NCBI RefSeq assembly: GCF_900109925.1
Contig: NZ_FOBW01000008.1
Location: forward strand, 1 to 64,000
Direction: 5' to 3'
DNA length: 64,000 nt
From: Mesobacillus persicus
Lineage (GTDB): Bacteria > Bacillota > Bacilli > Bacillales > Cytobacillaceae
Shown here: piece by piece, positions 35,331 through 43,338 of the stretch
Numbering within the stretch: position 1 is the stretch's first letter
How the letters are laid out: the number at the start of each line of letters is the position of its first letter
Notes under the pieces: generated by a model
The model's database searches: none
Told to the model about the DNA's origin: nothing
What the model saw: only the letters and a program-made list of their open reading frames with translations
Program-made: the position numbers and the translations under genes

Positions 35331-35876
35331 ATGAGCGAACAAACTCGGGAAAACGAATTGAATGCATTTTTTGAAAAAGGGGATTGGGTAAGACCCGATG
35401 GGATAGTAACAGGGAAAGACGATACACACCATGATTTTCTTTGGGATGACCATCATGCGGTACGTAAACACCTAGAAGAAAATCCTAATCATTTTGTTTA
35501 TACACTGCGTGATGAAAGCGGAGGATGGATCAACAAAGGATGGAGGATTTCCAATCGAATCGGACATTTCATATCCCGAGTAGATGTGCCAATGGATGAA
35601 ATGGATGCCGTGATGTACTACCCAGAAGACGAAGAGTTGGATGAAGAAGTGATCGATGAAGGGGCGGAACTTTTAGAACTATTAGGCTATGAGGATGTCG
35701 ATTTTGATTGCTATGAAGAAATGGATGGGCACACGGAAGTATTTTTTGTCGTGACTGATTCACAAGGTCAACAGTGGGGCGTTCAACTTCATAGAATAAA
35801 CGAAGAATATAACCAAAATCTTTATTGGATTCGAAAGTATCCTACGGAGTACGAGTGGAGAGAAGTCAAAAAATAA
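35331..35876 (+). CDS. Acidic cytoplasmic protein, unknown
   Basis: 181 aa with AAGGAGG seven bases before the ATG, a clearly real gene. Very acidic in its middle third (YYPEDEELDEEVIDEGAEL) with conserved-looking WGVQLHRINEEYNQNLYWI near the C terminus. No family recognised. Strong acidity recalls DNA-mimic or immunity proteins (SMI1/KNR4-like immunity proteins share the W-x-x-L pattern), but that is a guess. Flanked by repeat copies on both sides. Confidence 0.65.
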   Translation: MSEQTRENELNAFFEKGDWVRPDGIVTGKDDTHHDFLWDDHHAVRKHLEENPNHFVYTLRDESGGWINKGWRISNRIGHFISRVDVPMDEMDAVMYYPEDEELDEEVIDEGAELLELLGYEDVDFDCYEEMDGHTEVFFVVTDSQGQQWGVQLHRINEEYNQNLYWIRKYPTEYEWREVKK

Positions 35877-36159
35877 CATGAAAATCATAAAGTACAGGAA
35901 GCGGATAAATATCCGCTTTTTTTAATAGGCTTTTTCGTAAAGTTTGTGGCTTTAGAAAATAAAAACATAATAAAGGGAAAATATTACTTTCTATAGTATA
36001 TTGTCTTGAAGGTTGTTCAACAGAAGTTTGGGGTTAGAGAATGTGGAAATTAAGAATACGCATGATGCTTTTTATTTGGATTGGTTTCAGGGATATATCA
36101 ATTTTTCCCTAATAACGAAATGTACCGTACTTGTTCTTGGTCTACCCATTTAACCATTA

Positions 36160-36533
36160 CTGTCCGTATCTAATTTTTACCAACATAGAAGCCTTTGTAC
36201 AAATATTTTTAACTTAAATAATGCGCTTTAAAGAAAATTCCCCTAATTTTGTTTCAAAATGCGTATTAGGAAAGAATCAATAATTCATCTTGTTGGAGAT
36301 AAGACCAACAAAAATACGTTAGCTCCATACTCCTATGCTAACACTCCTATATAATTACCAATCTACTACATTATATTTATATATATAAGTAATCTAATCA
36401 ACAAATAAGGACTACCAAAAACTGAATGCAATAATCCCTCATACTCAAAAAGCGTTCAGAGATTGCTGAACATTTAGTGTAATAAAAAACTGTAATTTTG
36501 CCCTTTATAGTCCACCTAAGGTACTACCTATCA
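36160..36533. repeat. ~380-bp intergenic repeat, copy 2
   Basis: Second copy of the repeat at 34284-34680. It lies directly downstream of the HIT gene and contains that gene's terminator. Differences to copy 1 are scattered substitutions and short indels. Confidence 0.8.
36447..36471 (-). terminator. Terminator downstream of the HIT gene
   Basis: On the - strand GTTCAG...CTGAAC hairpin followed by GCTTTTT; equivalent to the hairpin at 34593 in repeat copy 1. Confidence 0.6.
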
Positions 36534-36611
36534 GCCAGTGCAGTTTAAAAAATAACTCGTCCCCCCTTTCCTTTACTTATGTCAAGGAGGTCTGTCAAGG
36601 AGGTCCTTTCT

Positions 36612-36977
36612 CTAATATACACGTTTATCTGGTATTACCCCTCTTACTCCTCCCCTCGGATCATCCATATCTCCTTTGAATCGAGGGATTAAATGGACAT
36701 GTACATGAAAAATGGTTTGCCCAGCAGCCTCTCCACAGTTTATACCGACATTAAATCCTTCCGGGGAGTAGGAATGCTGCAACATTTCTCTACATTCAAA
36801 CAACAGACAATCCATTGCCGCTCGCTCTTCAGGTCTGCATTGAAAATAATTACTGACATGCCTTTTCGGGATAATTAGAACATGTCCTTTGTTAACAGGA
36901 TATTTATCATATATGGCATATGCCAAGTCATTTTCCTTTAAGATATTAAGATTATTGCTACAAAAAGGACAACTCAT
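36612..36977 (-). CDS. HIT-family nucleotide hydrolase/transferase
   Basis: 121 aa from ATG 36977; an ATG at 37010 is less likely. The catalytic histidine triad is HVHVHLIPR near the C terminus, and GHVLIIPKRHVSNYFQ is the usual substrate-binding strand. An N-terminal CPFC gives half of a zinc site found in many HIT proteins. Acts on nucleoside phosphoramidates or dinucleoside polyphosphates. Located between the helicase gene and repeat copy 2, possibly read through from the MazG-helicase operon. Confidence 0.93.
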   Translation of the reverse strand: MSCPFCSNNLNILKENDLAYAIYDKYPVNKGHVLIIPKRHVSNYFQCRPEERAAMDCLLFECREMLQHSYSPEGFNVGINCGEAAGQTIFHVHVHLIPRFKGDMDDPRGGVRGVIPDKRVY

Positions 36978-37129
36978 ATTGAACACCACTTTCCGTGTGT
37001 TTTGGTTCATTGGAATTTACTATATTCTTAACACTAAGTATTTCAAACACTTGCAAATCTAATCTTATAGAGAAATTGTACACTAATTTTTAAGCAGTAA
37101 AAACGAAGAAACCCAGGAAACTCCTGGGT

Positions 37130-39535
37130 CTACCTTGCCTTCCTCTCAAAATGAACATGCAAACGATATTCACAAATTTGTTTTGTCCACTCAAACACAA
37201 GTTCCTCATCTTCTGGTAAAACATCAAAGGTGAATCGAAAAATTCCATCCTTAAACTCAACGAGATACCCTGTCCATTTAGACATCGGCATGGTTGCTAT
37301 GAGTTTGCTGACACGGTCTTCATCATAGTCCCACAATCTTTTTGATGATTTGTCAGAGAAGTCAATGCGTTTGCGGTATTCTTTTTCCGTAAGGTACTGA
37401 TGGAAGAATGGAGCTACCTGATTCGGGGTTATGGCTTTGTACCACTCAGATGGTCCTCGTTCCAGCATTGCCAGGAGTACGACCATTTTGTAGCTCTTTG
37501 TCATTCCTGTCTTTTCAGCATCCTTAAACCACTCTTCATACCGTTCGTATACTTCCTCTTCTCTTTCCGTTAATTCCTCGGTCCATTTTAAGAATCCAAA
37601 ATAAGTATTGAACTCCTGGCGATACTGAACAGATTCGGAACCACCTTTTAAATGCAACTCCAAGTAAGATGGTCTTCTTCCTAACTCCTGTTTTAAAGAG
37701 AAGTAGTCATTGTGTAACTTGTCTCTACGCGGGTGTCGCTTCCGGTTCATTTCTTGAATCAGATCAATGACCGTCACATCTAAGTTGATCTCACAGAGTT
37801 CAGGTACGGCTGGTTGGATATTGTCTTTTTTCGATTTCTTCTCTTCCGTATCAAACAGACTTAACTTAATATCTGCATTCCGATAGTTACCGATTAGATC
37901 AATAATCGTGCAATACTCTTTGTCATCATGAAGTCTCAGACCGCGTCCAATTTGTTGGGTAAAAACGGTCAGCGACTCTGTTGGCCGAACAAATAAGAGC
38001 GTATCAACAGCTGGAATATCGACTCCTTCATTGAAGAGGTCTACGGTAAAGATAATGTCTAGTTCGCCTTTAGCAAGCAGCGAAATCGCCGTGGCTCTGT
38101 TCACTCCTACCTGCTGAGAATTCAGACTAACGGTCTGATAGCCTTGTTGATTAAAATAATTGGATAGAAAATTGGATTGTTTAATTGAAGAGCAGAAACC
38201 TATCGTCCGTGTTTGTTTTCTTTCTTCCCAGGCTTTGAGGATCTTCGCTGCTAAACCCTCTCGTAATTGAGCACGCAACAGCTCTTCTTCATCATAGCGG
38301 TTCCCAAGCCATGTAATCTGGCGGTAATCGGTATCATCGTAAACCCCATAATAGCGAAAAGGAGCCAGCCATCTCCTCTGAATCGCTTCTAGAAAATCTA
38401 AACGAAACGCCACATTCCCATCACAGAGAGCGTAAACATCCTTATTGTCGTTTCGATCAGGTGTTGCTGTAATACCAAGCAAGAACGTTGGAGTAAAATA
38501 ATCGAGCACTCGTTGATAGGTGTTCGCCGCAGCATGATGAAACTCATCAATGATGATTAAATCAAATTCATCAGGTCGAAATCGTTCGATGTGTTTTTTT
38601 AAACTCAGAGTGTATACAGATGCAAATACAGAGTCGGCATCCGCTTCCTTTTGCTTTCCATTATAAATACCATACTTTTTTTCTGGCATAATTTTTTTAA
38701 AAGAATCCCTAGCTTGATACAAGATTTCTTCTCGGTGAGCAATGAATAAAACCCGCTGATAGTTCTGAGCAAAGAAACCCGCCAAATACGTTTTTCCCAA
38801 GCCAGTGGCCATCACCACGAGTGCTTTATTGTACTCTTCTTCTATCGTTTTCTCTAACTCCGCGAGAGCTTCAGGCTGCGCAAACCTCGGTTGTATCTGC
38901 CCATACCCTTCGCTATCTTCATGTACCTCATTTGGTAAATCCCGAGTCTGCGGATCCGTCCTAAGCATCAAATCCAGCTCTTCCGTCTCGGACCACGATT
39001 TCGCAAGATTGGGATTCGAGTGGTGATATTTTTTATATTCTTCTTCATATTGTTTAGCGGTTTCCGCATTAAGACCAATGGTTTGTTCTGATAAAAAGAG
39101 GTTCAAAAACTGGGTTAGTGCTTCATCAAAAACTTCCTCCTCCCCACTAACCGATAAGTTCCACTCTACTCCATGTTTTAAAGCGGATCGGGATAGATTG
39201 GATGAACCAATAAATAAATATTCCTGTTTGTCTGATTGAAACAAATAAGCCTTCGGATGAAAGGATACACCGTTGCTTTTCCAAAGTCGAACCTGGATAC
39301 GGTCATCAATTGAAAGAAGCTCGTTTAACCCTTCAGGCTGAGTGATATACAAATAATCCCCCGTGCAAATCTTGATATCCGCCCCTCTGTCGGCAGCTTG
39401 CTTCAAGGCGTTTTTCATATATTCCACACCCGACTTCATCACAAACGAAGTCAAGATACAGATTGTCGAGGCGGATTCAATTTGTTCAAGCAAATGTTCT
39501 CCTAATTGATGGGTAATTAATTTTACCTTACTCAT
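37130..39535 (-). CDS. PLD-nuclease/SF2 helicase
   Basis: 801 aa; ATG 39535 overlaps the end of the MazG-like gene by 8 bp. PLD-like nuclease domain at the N terminus with SFHPKAYLFQ (H93, K95) and FIGSSNLSRSAL (108-119). SF2 core: Walker A VMATGLGKTYLAG, IIDEFHHAAANTYQRVL, LGITATPDRNDNKD, TVDLFNEGVDIPAVDTLLF and QQIGRGLRLHD. The C-terminal region (about 590-801) is family specific and is duplicated as the pseudogene at 29605-30412. Restriction/defence-type enzyme, probably cutting one strand through the PLD site while translocating. One PLD HxK motif means a dimer is needed for a full active site. Confidence 0.93.
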   Translation of the reverse strand: MSKVKLITHQLGEHLLEQIESASTICILTSFVMKSGVEYMKNALKQAADRGADIKICTGDYLYITQPEGLNELLSIDDRIQVRLWKSNGVSFHPKAYLFQSDKQEYLFIGSSNLSRSALKHGVEWNLSVSGEEEVFDEALTQFLNLFLSEQTIGLNAETAKQYEEEYKKYHHSNPNLAKSWSETEELDLMLRTDPQTRDLPNEVHEDSEGYGQIQPRFAQPEALAELEKTIEEEYNKALVVMATGLGKTYLAGFFAQNYQRVLFIAHREEILYQARDSFKKIMPEKKYGIYNGKQKEADADSVFASVYTLSLKKHIERFRPDEFDLIIIDEFHHAAANTYQRVLDYFTPTFLLGITATPDRNDNKDVYALCDGNVAFRLDFLEAIQRRWLAPFRYYGVYDDTDYRQITWLGNRYDEEELLRAQLREGLAAKILKAWEERKQTRTIGFCSSIKQSNFLSNYFNQQGYQTVSLNSQQVGVNRATAISLLAKGELDIIFTVDLFNEGVDIPAVDTLLFVRPTESLTVFTQQIGRGLRLHDDKEYCTIIDLIGNYRNADIKLSLFDTEEKKSKKDNIQPAVPELCEINLDVTVIDLIQEMNRKRHPRRDKLHNDYFSLKQELGRRPSYLELHLKGGSESVQYRQEFNTYFGFLKWTEELTEREEEVYERYEEWFKDAEKTGMTKSYKMVVLLAMLERGPSEWYKAITPNQVAPFFHQYLTEKEYRKRIDFSDKSSKRLWDYDEDRVSKLIATMPMSKWTGYLVEFKDGIFRFTFDVLPEDEELVFEWTKQICEYRLHVHFERKAR

Positions 39536-39854
39536 CTTCAACCTCAATCAAGAAAATCTTCTCCTTAAAGCCTCCCCGCTTTGCCGCTTTGTTCTTACGT
39601 AACTCTTCGACTTCTTCAATAGAGGAACCATGGGATTCAGCAAGAGCATGGACAATTTCAAGAAGATCAGCAAGTTCTTCGACAGCGTCTTCCTTATTAT
39701 TGGTGTTCATATATTCATCAAGTTCTTCATAGGCCTTTTTGCGTAGTTCAGTTATGTATTCATCGTTTTCTAAAATTTTAGTAGAGAACTTCTTTCCAGT
39801 TTTCTCGATGATTTCTGGGATTCTGTCTCGGACTAGTTTGTTGTATACAGGCAT
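39528..39854 (-). CDS. MazG-like phosphoribosyl-ATP pyrophosphohydrolase family protein
   Basis: 108 aa from ATG 39854 with GGAGG seven bases upstream. MPVYNKLVRDRIPEII and KAYEELDEYMNTNNKEDAVEEL ADLLE carry the all-alpha NTP-PPase acidic signature (E-E-x-x-E ... E-x-x-D). Usually a house-cleaning nucleotide hydrolase. Its stop overlaps the helicase start, so the two are made together; nucleotide hydrolases next to restriction helicases are frequent in defence islands and could alter nucleotide pools on infection (inference). Confidence 0.88.
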   Translation of the reverse strand: MPVYNKLVRDRIPEIIEKTGKKFSTKILENDEYITELRKKAYEELDEYMNTNNKEDAVEELADLLEIVHALAESHGSSIEEVEELRKNKAAKRGGFKEKIFLIEVEDE

Positions 39855-40142
39855 GATAGCTTCCTCCATAATTTGGGTTTATGCCATTATTTTCGCATTT
39901 TGGAACGGAGAAAGAAAGGGTAAATTGGCGATAATAACAACCTTGAGCTGAACTATAGATTATGCTGTTGATTTTCCGTTTAATAAACTGTGAAAAAAGG
40001 AAAAGGGTACGTTCTTGCTATTAGCAGTTTTAAATACTCATAAATAAGATGGGTTATCATTCCTTGTGAATTAACAATGTTTGTTTAATATTTATTTAAT
40101 TATTATTTCTTTGTTTCTCTTTATTTAATAGCTGTCGATTTT
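39855..40142. other. Upstream region of the MazG-helicase operon
   Basis: AT-rich DNA that should contain the operon promoter; no convincing -35/-10 pair was chosen. The tandem repeats at 40143-40198 lie just beyond. Confidence 0.4.
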
Positions 40143-40198
40143 CAACTGTAGAAAATCAACAGTAGAAATTCAACTGTTGAAAATCGACAATGGAAAAT
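40134..40198. repeat. Four 14-bp tandem repeats inside a dyad
   Basis: Units TCAACTGTAGAAAA, TCAACAGTAGAAAT, TCAACTGTTGAAAA and TCGACAATGGAAAA follow each other at exactly 14-bp period from 40143 to 40198. In addition TGTCGATTTTCAAC (40134-40147) and GTTGAAAATCGACA (40177-40190) form a perfect 14-bp inverted repeat. Iteron- or operator-like. Confidence 0.85.
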
Positions 40199-40308
40199 CC
40201 ATTGATTTTGCTATCATTTGTATTTTTTTGGAAATTAAATAATGTTCATCAGAAAAGAGCGCTCTAATTAGAACGCTCTTAAATATGGTTAACGATTATC
40301 GTTTTACT

Positions 40309-40521
40309 TTATTTCTTTCCAATATTACTATGCGCTGCTTCCTGTCTGATGGTTTGTGCATCTTCTTTTAAAATGAAGCCTTGCTTTAGAATCGCGTTCG
40401 TTGCCCGGTTCATTTGGGACACATACGCAACCTTCTTGCGGTACAATTTCATTAGCGTAGCAGAATTAAATGGCTCATGCTCATGGGAACCATATAAAAA
40501 TTCAAATCCTGGACCTATCAA
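40309..40521 (-). pseudogene. C-terminal relic of an alpha/beta-hydrolase-domain protein
   Basis: The 70-codon frame reads GSHEHEPFNSATLMKLY, then YVSQMNRATNAILKQGFIL and ends AQTIRQEAAHSNIGKK. This matches the pattern of the C terminus of the large 'alpha/beta hydrolase domain' family (LYxxxxxYVxxV...A...GFLLxEDA). There is no upstream gene body or ribosome site. Hairpin AGAGCGCTCTAATTAGAACGCTCT-like sequence follows. Confidence 0.55.
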
Positions 40522-40736
40522 CCCGACTTATTTCAAATCAACATTTATTATGGTAACTATTATAATGATAAGGTTCACTTCCTTCTTTACTCACCTTTCT
40601 AGTAAGCGGACTTTATCAGTGTCCCCGCATAGATAAAATGCTCCAAGTTAAACATGTCACCTAATGAATGAATTGTTCATAGTTGTTTATGTTATAAGTG
40701 AATCTCTGATCTAAAGAAAGGAGTGAGTTGGGTTAA

Positions 40737-41510
40737 GTGAACAATTTTTATTTGATCCTATTGGCATTGGGCCTTAGTTTTTCTTTGACTGCTTGTGGCG
40801 GGGGGAATCACGCTGGAGATACAAATGCTCCTGATGAAACTTCCCAGGAAGAAGCCCCAACGGAAAGTGAATCGACACCAGAGGAAGAACAATCCGAGCC
40901 AAAGCTTGAGGTTATAAAATCCACTGGCGGGGCTTGGATAGACTCTATTGATACAGTTTGGATTCATTCTGCAGCTATATTTGAAAATACCGGTGATGTT
41001 CCTGTAGAAATTGGAGAAACCCAGATGAACTTTAAAGGCAAAGACGGAAGTATTTTAGGTACTGCTTCAATGATTTATTCGGTCCCAGATATTGTCGCTC
41101 CAGGTGAACAGGCTTATATCTCTGAAACCACCATGCTTGAAGGTGTTGCAGACCCTGAAGAATATGCGGAGACCACTTATAATTTTTCATTTGATTCCAC
41201 TGATAAAAATGCGAAATTGCTTGAGATTTCTAATGTAAAAGGTATTCCAGCCACAAATGAAATGTCATCTCCATATCGAGTTACCGGCATTGTAAAAAAT
41301 ACTACCGATTCATTACAAGATGATATTCGAATTTCTGCAGCGTTGCTGGCTGAGGATGGAACTTTATTAGGAATTCTAAATGGCGGAGTAGATGTAGGAG
41401 TGAATTCTGGTAGTGAAGCAGGATTCGATTTAAGCTATCCAGAGATTCCAAGAGAGGTTGCGGGCCAAGTGAAAACGGTCGAGGTTAAGGCATATGGTTG
41501 GACTTGGTAA
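40737..41510 (+). CDS. Lipoprotein with FxLYD-like domain
   Basis: 257 aa, GTG start 13 bases after AAAGGAG. Type II signal peptide ending SLTACGGG, an acidic E/P/S-rich linker of about 35 residues, then two Ig-like beta domains with IFENTGDVPVEIGETQMNF and YRVTGIVKNTTDSLQDDIR, the pattern of FxLYD/DUF-type extracellular domains. Anchored outside the membrane; function unknown. Followed 30 bp later by another lipoprotein gene. Confidence 0.8.
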   Translation: MNNFYLILLALGLSFSLTACGGGNHAGDTNAPDETSQEEAPTESESTPEEEQSEPKLEVIKSTGGAWIDSIDTVWIHSAAIFENTGDVPVEIGETQMNFKGKDGSILGTASMIYSVPDIVAPGEQAYISETTMLEGVADPEEYAETTYNFSFDSTDKNAKLLEISNVKGIPATNEMSSPYRVTGIVKNTTDSLQDDIRISAALLAEDGTLLGILNGGVDVGVNSGSEAGFDLSYPEIPREVAGQVKTVEVKAYGWTW

Positions 41511-41540
41511 ACATGGAAAAATCATGTTAGGAGAGATTTT

Positions 41541-42203
41541 ATGGTGAAAAAATATCTGTTTTCTTTATTATGCATCATCGCATTGCTGTCGGCTTGTTCA
41601 GGATCTGAAGAAAACGCTAATCAAGATGCTACGGGGACGGAAAATGGAGATGAAAACAGTGAAAAAATTGAAGTTGATAAAGGCCTATTAAATGTAGAAA
41701 TTACATTACCAGCTACATTCTTTGAAGACGAGGAAGATCGAAACAGCACAATTGCTGATGCAGAAAAAGAAGGCATTGACATCACAAAGAACGATGATGG
41801 TTCATTGACCTACAATATGTCGAAAAAGAAGCATAGGGAAATGCTACAGGAAATGGAGACTGAGTTGGTTGCTACGATTGATGAGATGAGAAACGGAAAA
41901 GACTATCCATCTATTCAGGATATAACCTATAACGATTCGTTTTCAGAATTTACCATGATTGTCGATCGAGAAGCTTATGAAAATAGCTTCGATGCATTCG
42001 CCACCTTCGGCCTTGGTTTATCAGGTATGTACTACCAGTTATTCAGTGGAGTTGATCCGGACGACTATCAAGTTAAAATCCGAGTAGAAGATGCTGCTAC
42101 GAAAGAAACAATTAACGAGGTCATCTACCCAGATGCGCTGGAAGAAATGGAAGAAGGCGAACAAGAAGACCAAGGACATGCCGGTTCCCACACTGGGGGC
42201 TGA
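41541..42203 (+). CDS. Lipoprotein, unknown
   Basis: 220 aa, ATG after TTAGGAGAG. Signal peptide with lipobox LLSACSG, acidic linker, then a domain with VEITLPATFFEDEEDRN, TYNMSKKKHREMLQEME and ATFGLGLSGMYYQLFSG. I recall similar Bacillus lipoproteins with the FGLG(L)xGxxYQxF stretch but no named function. Likely an operon with the preceding gene. Ends in a histidine/glycine tail. Confidence 0.8.
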   Translation: MVKKYLFSLLCIIALLSACSGSEENANQDATGTENGDENSEKIEVDKGLLNVEITLPATFFEDEEDRNSTIADAEKEGIDITKNDDGSLTYNMSKKKHREMLQEMETELVATIDEMRNGKDYPSIQDITYNDSFSEFTMIVDREAYENSFDAFATFGLGLSGMYYQLFSGVDPDDYQVKIRVEDAATKETINEVIYPDALEEMEEGEQEDQGHAGSHTGG

Positions 42204-42279
42204 GATCGAATAGGAGGAAAGGGTATATTTTCCATGGTACCAACCTTGGAGTGTTCCACACTGTCCTTCATACACATAA

Positions 42280-42309
42280 CGAACAGTGCTTGGCACTGTT
42301 CGCTTTTTG
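42280..42309 (+). terminator. Family A palindrome acting as lipoprotein-operon terminator
   Basis: Arms CGAACAGTGC and GCACTGTTCG with a 3-base loop are followed by CTTTTT on the + strand, 76 bp after the lipoprotein stop. Confidence 0.6.
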
Positions 42310-42383
42310 ATAATTAATGGTTAATTTTTTTTACAAAAGTGCGCTCTAAGAACGCTCTCCACATGTTAACGATTAGTTCAACC

Positions 42384-42500
42384 TTATTTCTTTCCAATAT
42401 TACTATGCGCTGCTTCCTGCCTAATGGTTTGGGCTTTCTTTCTAGCCTCTGAAAATCCTTGTTTACCAATGCTTTCTCCCTTACTCCCCACAAGCTTAAA
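42384..42500 (-). pseudogene. Second copy of the hydrolase-tail relic
   Basis: The last 16 codons (AQTIRQEAAHSNIGKK) and downstream ~60 bp repeat those at 40309 with few changes; the sequence upstream is unrelated. Relic produced by local duplication or deletion. Confidence 0.55.
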
Positions 42501-42680
42501 GAAGTCATTTAGTTCAATCTGGAAACTCTTCTTAACTAAATTCAGCATAAAAAGGATTGTGCTAATAAAATTCTCTAGTGAAATACGTTGGTTTGGAGCG
42601 CGATTCACACATAAAGATAAAATTATGCAACACATTTCGGGTTACCTCAACAGCTTCTAAAAACCTACTTTTTCCCATAA

Positions 42681-42743
42681 AAAATCACCACTCACTGTTT
42701 GATATACCAATAAAAGGGATATCAAACAGTGAGTGGTGATTTT
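42681..42743. repeat. 25-bp perfect inverted repeat
   Basis: Left arm 42681-42705 begins AAAATCACCACTCACTG, right arm 42719-42743 is its exact reverse complement; the loop is 13 bases. Much longer than a usual terminator stem. Flanks are A-rich left and T-rich right. Confidence 0.85.
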
Positions 42744-42946
42744 GAGAAGTCAAGGGTTTTTGTGTTAATTTCATACGATTTCATGACACTTAATGAGACA
42801 TTACATTTTTTGGAATCTCAGGTTGATGACATTGGGACTGCCCCCACCTTGCCCAACATTCCATACTCTATTTTAAACTTTTCAGGGGTACTTGAAGCAA
42901 GCATAATTCCTCCATTCTTTTTAAAGTCCGTTCAGCACCAATTCAG
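42744..42946. other. Non-coding stretch before TA copy 2
   Basis: No gene with start and ribosome site. GGGACTGCCCCCACCTTGCCC near 42835 resembles a degraded palindrome of the GGGACA type. Confidence 0.4.
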
Positions 42947-43121
42947 TTGTTCTTTTCCTCATCATCCGTTATAATAATATTATTAATAACATAAATTAAA
43001 AAAGGACTGAACATGGGTGAACATGTCCAGTCCAGCAATAGACGGTTCCCACAAAAGGGTCGGCTATTTGAGTAGAGATAATCCACCCGTTGGCGTCAAC
43101 TCAAGGGTGGATTATTTTTTT
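42947..43121 (+). ncRNA. Type I antitoxin-like RNA, copy 2, with its promoter
   Basis: Promoter TTGTTC (42947-42952), 17 bp, TATAAT (42970-42975); start expected near 42982. The ~140-nt RNA begins close to the hairpin GGACTGAACATG...CATGTCCAGTCC (43004-43033) and ends at the terminator with arms ATAATCCACCC (43078-43088) and GGGTGGATTAT (43105-43115) plus T7. It is antisense to the 3' untranslated part of the toxin transcript, as in RatA/TxpA. Confidence 0.75.
42998..43033 (-). terminator. Terminator of toxin mRNA, copy 2
   Basis: Read on the - strand, GGACTGGACATG...CATGTTCAGTCC (one G-T pair) is followed by TTTTTT. The toxin message would therefore overlap the whole + strand RNA. Confidence 0.7.
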
Positions 43122-43218
43122 CCCCACCTTAACAGGCAGTAAGACCCCCAACCTAAAATTTTGAGTAAACAAAGTACATACAGGGGATCAACTGCCTGTA
43201 AAGGTCCGATAAGTGCGA

Positions 43219-43338
43219 CTAACCATCAGTGGGGATAAGGCATCCCACTGATGGAAGTCCTTTATGGTTAAATGACAGGATGGCTACAACCAGACTTGCA
43301 AAAGCGATTGCCATCATTAGTGATTCAAAAACTGTCAT
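43219..43338 (-). CDS. Hol-Tox (BsrG/TxpA-like) toxic membrane peptide, copy 2
   Basis: 39 aa: MTVFESLMMAIAFASLVVA then ILSFNH and a variable tail ending LIPTDG. This is the MTV(F/Y)E(S/A)LM...AF pattern of the putative holin-like toxin family, small hydrophobic peptides that harm the membrane when overproduced. GGGGGTGG lies seven bases before ATG. The 3' coding end forms a hairpin (CCATCAGTGGG...CCCACTGATGG). Product and RNA arrangement identify a type I toxin-antitoxin module. Confidence 0.8.
   Translation of the reverse strand: MTVFESLMMAIAFASLVVAILSFNHKGLPSVGCLIPTDG

Noticed and set aside
36612-37010. HIT protein starting at 37010
   Set aside because: The extra 11 residues are not part of the family and the start at 36977 puts CPFC at the usual N-terminal position.
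40134-40198. CRISPR array
   Set aside because: Units are directly tandem with no spacers and only 14 bp long.
42729-42974. 81-codon + strand frame starting in the long hairpin
   Set aside because: Begins inside the palindrome, has no ribosome site and no plausible product.
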